Source: an uncultured Opitutia bacterium (GTDB taxonomy: Bacteria > Verrucomicrobiota > Verrucomicrobiia > Opitutales > UBA953). Taken from it: 7,741 bases of DNA. Numbering within the stretch: the first letter of the stretch is position 1; each line of letters opens with the position of its first letter. The stretch is from positions 1 through 7,741 of the forward strand of contig CAIRWP010000071.1 in NCBI GenBank assembly GCA_903882335.1. The letters run 5' to 3'. The translations under genes and the position numbers were made by a program. The notes beneath the pieces are model-generated. The model searched no databases. It was not told where the DNA came from and was given only the letters and a program-made list of their open reading frames with translations. Below, in pieces: positions 6,179 to 7,741 of this stretch.

Positions 6179-7384
6179 ATGGCGACGATCGCGGTACTCG
6201 GGACGCTTGATTCCAAGGGCGAGGAGCATGCCTTCGTCGCCGGTCTGATCGCCGCCCGCGGGCACCGACCCCTCCTGATCGACGTCGGCACCGGCGGTCC
6301 GGCGACGGTCGTCCCCGACGTCACCCGCGAGCAGGTCGCCGCCGCCGCCGGCATCGACCTAGCCACCCTCATGGCCCGGCAGGACCGCGGCGAATGCGTC
6401 GTCGCCATGACCAAGGCCGCGCCGGTGATGCTCGCCCAGCTGGCCGCGGCCGGCCGCATCCAGGGCGTCGTCTCGCTCGGCGGCGGCGGCGGCACGGCCA
6501 TCGCCACGGCCGCGATGCGCGCCCTCCCCGTGGGCTTCCCCAAGCTCATGGTCTCGACGCTCGCCGCCGGGAACGTAGCCCCCTACCTCGGCACCAAGGA
6601 CATCACGATGATGCCCAGCATCGCCGACGTCGCCGGGCTCAACCGCCTCTCGCGCGTCATCTTCACCCGCGCCGCCGGCGCGATCTGCGGCATGGTCGAG
6701 AGCGAGCCCAAGGTCGAAGCCGGCCGCCCGCTGGTCGTGGCCAGCCAGTTCGGCAACACCACCGCGTGCGTCACCGAGGCCAAGAAGGTCCTCGAGGCCG
6801 CGGGCTACGAGGTGCTGGTCTTCGCGGCGACGGGCACCGGCGGACGGATCATGGAATCCGTCATCGAGAGCGGCATCGTCGCCGGCGTGCTCGACGTCAC
6901 CACGACGGAGTGGGCCGACGAACTCGTCGGCGGCGTCCTGAACGCCGGCCCCGATCGTATGGACGCCGCGGCCAAGGCCAACGTGCCGGTCGTCGTAGCT
7001 CCCGGCTGCCTCGACATGGTCAACTTCGGCGAGCAGGCCTCCATCCCCGCCCAGTTCGCCGGTCGCACCTTCTACGTGCATAACCCGCAGGTGACGCTCA
7101 TGCGTACCGACGCCGCGGAATCAGCCGAACTCGGACGGATCGTCGCGCGCAAGTCCAACGCCTACCGGGCCGGCGCGGCCATCCTGATCCCGACGAAGGC
7201 GATCAGCGTGATCAGCGCCCCGGGTAAGGCCTTCCATGACGCCGCGGCCGACCAGGCCCTGTTCGCCGCCCTCAAGCAGCACGCCCAGGTCCCCGTGCTG
7301 GAGTTCGCGCTGGAGATCAACGACCCGGCCTTCGCCCAGGCGTGCGCCCGGAAGCTGATCGAACTGATGCAGGCGAAGAAGTGA
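6179..7384 (+). CDS. Tm-1-like ATP-binding domain protein (UPF0261 family)
   Basis: A 401-residue cytoplasmic protein of the UPF0261 / Tm-1-like family (PF06792-like), full length for a bacterial member. Motifs seen: GTLDSKGEE at the N terminus (8-16), a glycine-rich SLGGGGGTAIAT (99-110) that fits nucleotide binding, PKLMVSTLAAGN (121-132), GTKDITMM (138-145), ASQFGNTTACV (188-198), ATGTGGRIMES (217-227), DVTTTEWADELVGG (239-252), RMDAA (260-264), CLDMVNFG (277-284) and HNPQVTLMRT (301-310). In tomato Tm-1 the equivalent domain is the N-terminal half, binds ATP and blocks tobamovirus replication proteins; the ancestral bacterial role is not established and is presumably metabolic. The gene follows the TIM-barrel gene by 12 nt with a GAGG site overlapping the upstream stop, so the two are almost certainly co-transcribed. 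Nothing suggests truncation or a frameshift. Family call firm; reaction unknown. Confidence 0.95.
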   Translation: MATIAVLGTLDSKGEEHAFVAGLIAARGHRPLLIDVGTGGPATVVPDVTREQVAAAAGIDLATLMARQDRGECVVAMTKAAPVMLAQLAAAGRIQGVVSLGGGGGTAIATAAMRALPVGFPKLMVSTLAAGNVAPYLGTKDITMMPSIADVAGLNRLSRVIFTRAAGAICGMVESEPKVEAGRPLVVASQFGNTTACVTEAKKVLEAAGYEVLVFAATGTGGRIMESVIESGIVAGVLDVTTTEWADELVGGVLNAGPDRMDAAAKANVPVVVAPGCLDMVNFGEQASIPAQFAGRTFYVHNPQVTLMRTDAAESAELGRIVARKSNAYRAGAAILIPTKAISVISAPGKAFHDAAADQALFAALKQHAQVPVLEFALEINDPAFAQACARKLIELMQAKK

Positions 7385-7390
7385 GCCCGT

Positions 7391-7412
7391 GAGGCAGGCT
7401 TGCCCTGCCCTC
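7391..7412 (+). terminator. GC hairpin after the Tm-1-like gene, no T-tract
   Basis: GAGGCAGG (7391-7398) can pair with CCTGCCCTC (7404-7412) through an 8-bp stem with one bulged C and a CTTGC loop, starting 7 nt after the TGA of the Tm-1-like gene. A second small hairpin CTCG-ATG-CGAG (7410-7420) overlaps its 3' arm, so the two compete. No T-run follows. It may weaken rather than end transcription into the beta-helix gene, or be chance pairing in GC-rich DNA. Confidence 0.3.
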
Positions 7413-7433
7413 GATGCGAGGTTCACTGGCAGG

Positions 7434-7741
7434 ATGCGGTTCCTCGTCCTGCTCCTCCCTCTCGCCGTCGGCGTCGCCGGCTTGCGGGCGAAGGAGTTGT
7501 TCGTGGCCCCGGAGGGGACCGACGACGCGCCGGGCACCCTCGCCAAGCCCCTGGCCGGCCTAATGAAGGCGCAGGCTCTGGCGGAGCCGGGCGACACGGT
7601 CTGGATCCGCGGCGGGGTCTACAAGCTGAAGCCGGACCGGATCGCGCGCGAACACCGGGTCTGGACGTACATCCATGAATTCCGGAAGAGCGGCAAGCCG
7701 GGCCAACCGATCCGTTACTGGGCCTATCAGGCGGAGAAACC
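7434..7741 (+). CDS. Secreted parallel beta-helix (pectate-lyase-like) protein, 5' part only
   Basis: The first 102 codons of an exported protein; the remainder lies beyond the window. Residues 1-19 are a signal peptide (MRFLVLLLPLAVGVAGLRA), so the product is periplasmic or extracellular. The mature start, LFVAPEGTDDAPGTLAKPLA then AEPGDTVWIRGGVY, is the standard opening of right-handed parallel beta-helix proteins (pectate lyase-like / DUF1565 type), many of which cut or bind polysaccharides. The following FRKSGKPGQPIRYWAY (residues about 84-99) also matches this group. The catalytic part is not visible, so the activity cannot be stated. The start has GAGG at 7418-7421, 12 nt upstream; AGG also directly abuts the ATG. 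It sits 49 nt after the Tm-1-like gene on the same strand and may be the third gene of that operon, subject to the hairpins between them. Confidence 0.85.
   Translation, partial: MRFLVLLLPLAVGVAGLRAKELFVAPEGTDDAPGTLAKPLAGLMKAQALAEPGDTVWIRGGVYKLKPDRIAREHRVWTYIHEFRKSGKPGQPIRYWAYQAEK

Noticed and set aside
5264..6265. Minus-strand open frame of 333 codons opposite the TIM-barrel gene
   Set aside because: The plus strand has clear TIM-barrel family motifs; the antisense product is Asp/Gly/His-rich with no recognisable domain and overlaps two real genes.
6359..7083. Open frames of 229 and 240 codons overlapping the Tm-1-like gene on both strands
   Set aside because: They are compositional shadows: Arg/His-rich or Gly/Asp-rich translations without motifs, inside a full-length conserved gene.
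7400..7678. Plus-strand open frame of 92 codons
   Set aside because: It is Arg/Pro-rich and out of frame with the gene starting at 7434, which has a signal peptide and beta-helix motifs.

Overview
The window is very GC-rich (about two thirds G+C by eye) with strong C/G preference at third codon positions. It encodes a secreted ThuA / 'PVC-type' dehydrogenase / HEAT / cytochrome c fusion, an architecture typical of Verrucomicrobiota and Planctomycetota. I infer a Verrucomicrobiota genome, possibly the Opitutus side of the phylum because of the GC content; the genus is not determinable from this sequence. No tRNA, rRNA, insertion sequence, CRISPR array or phage gene was seen.

Layout. Positions 1-4220 (minus strand) hold a very large exported oxidoreductase-like protein, at least 1406 residues, whose 3' end lies outside the window. 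Upstream of it on the same strand, at 4308-5225, is an AraC-family regulator, separated by an 87-nt gap with a GC hairpin at the araC stop and G-tracts before the dehydrogenase start. A divergent control region (5226-5293, probably extending into the annotated araC 5' end) separates araC from a plus-strand pair: a TIM-barrel 'phosphoenolpyruvate hydrolase-like' protein (5294-6166) and, 12 nt later, a Tm-1-like / UPF0261 protein (6179-7384). A secreted parallel beta-helix protein begins 49 nt further on (7434) and runs off the window.

How the genes may work together. The TIM-barrel and UPF0261 proteins correspond to the two halves of the plant Tm-1 protein (the tomato mosaic virus resistance protein), here as separate tightly linked genes, so they probably act as a pair on one cytoplasmic substrate that remains unknown. 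The divergent AraC regulator with a cupin-like sensor domain is the obvious candidate controller. The flanking exported proteins (beta-helix protein, likely carbohydrate-directed; ThuA/dehydrogenase/cytochrome c fusion, likely periplasmic oxidation) suggest a sugar or polysaccharide catabolic locus in which the Tm-1-like pair handles an intracellular step. That pathway assignment is inference; the gene families themselves are well supported by motifs.
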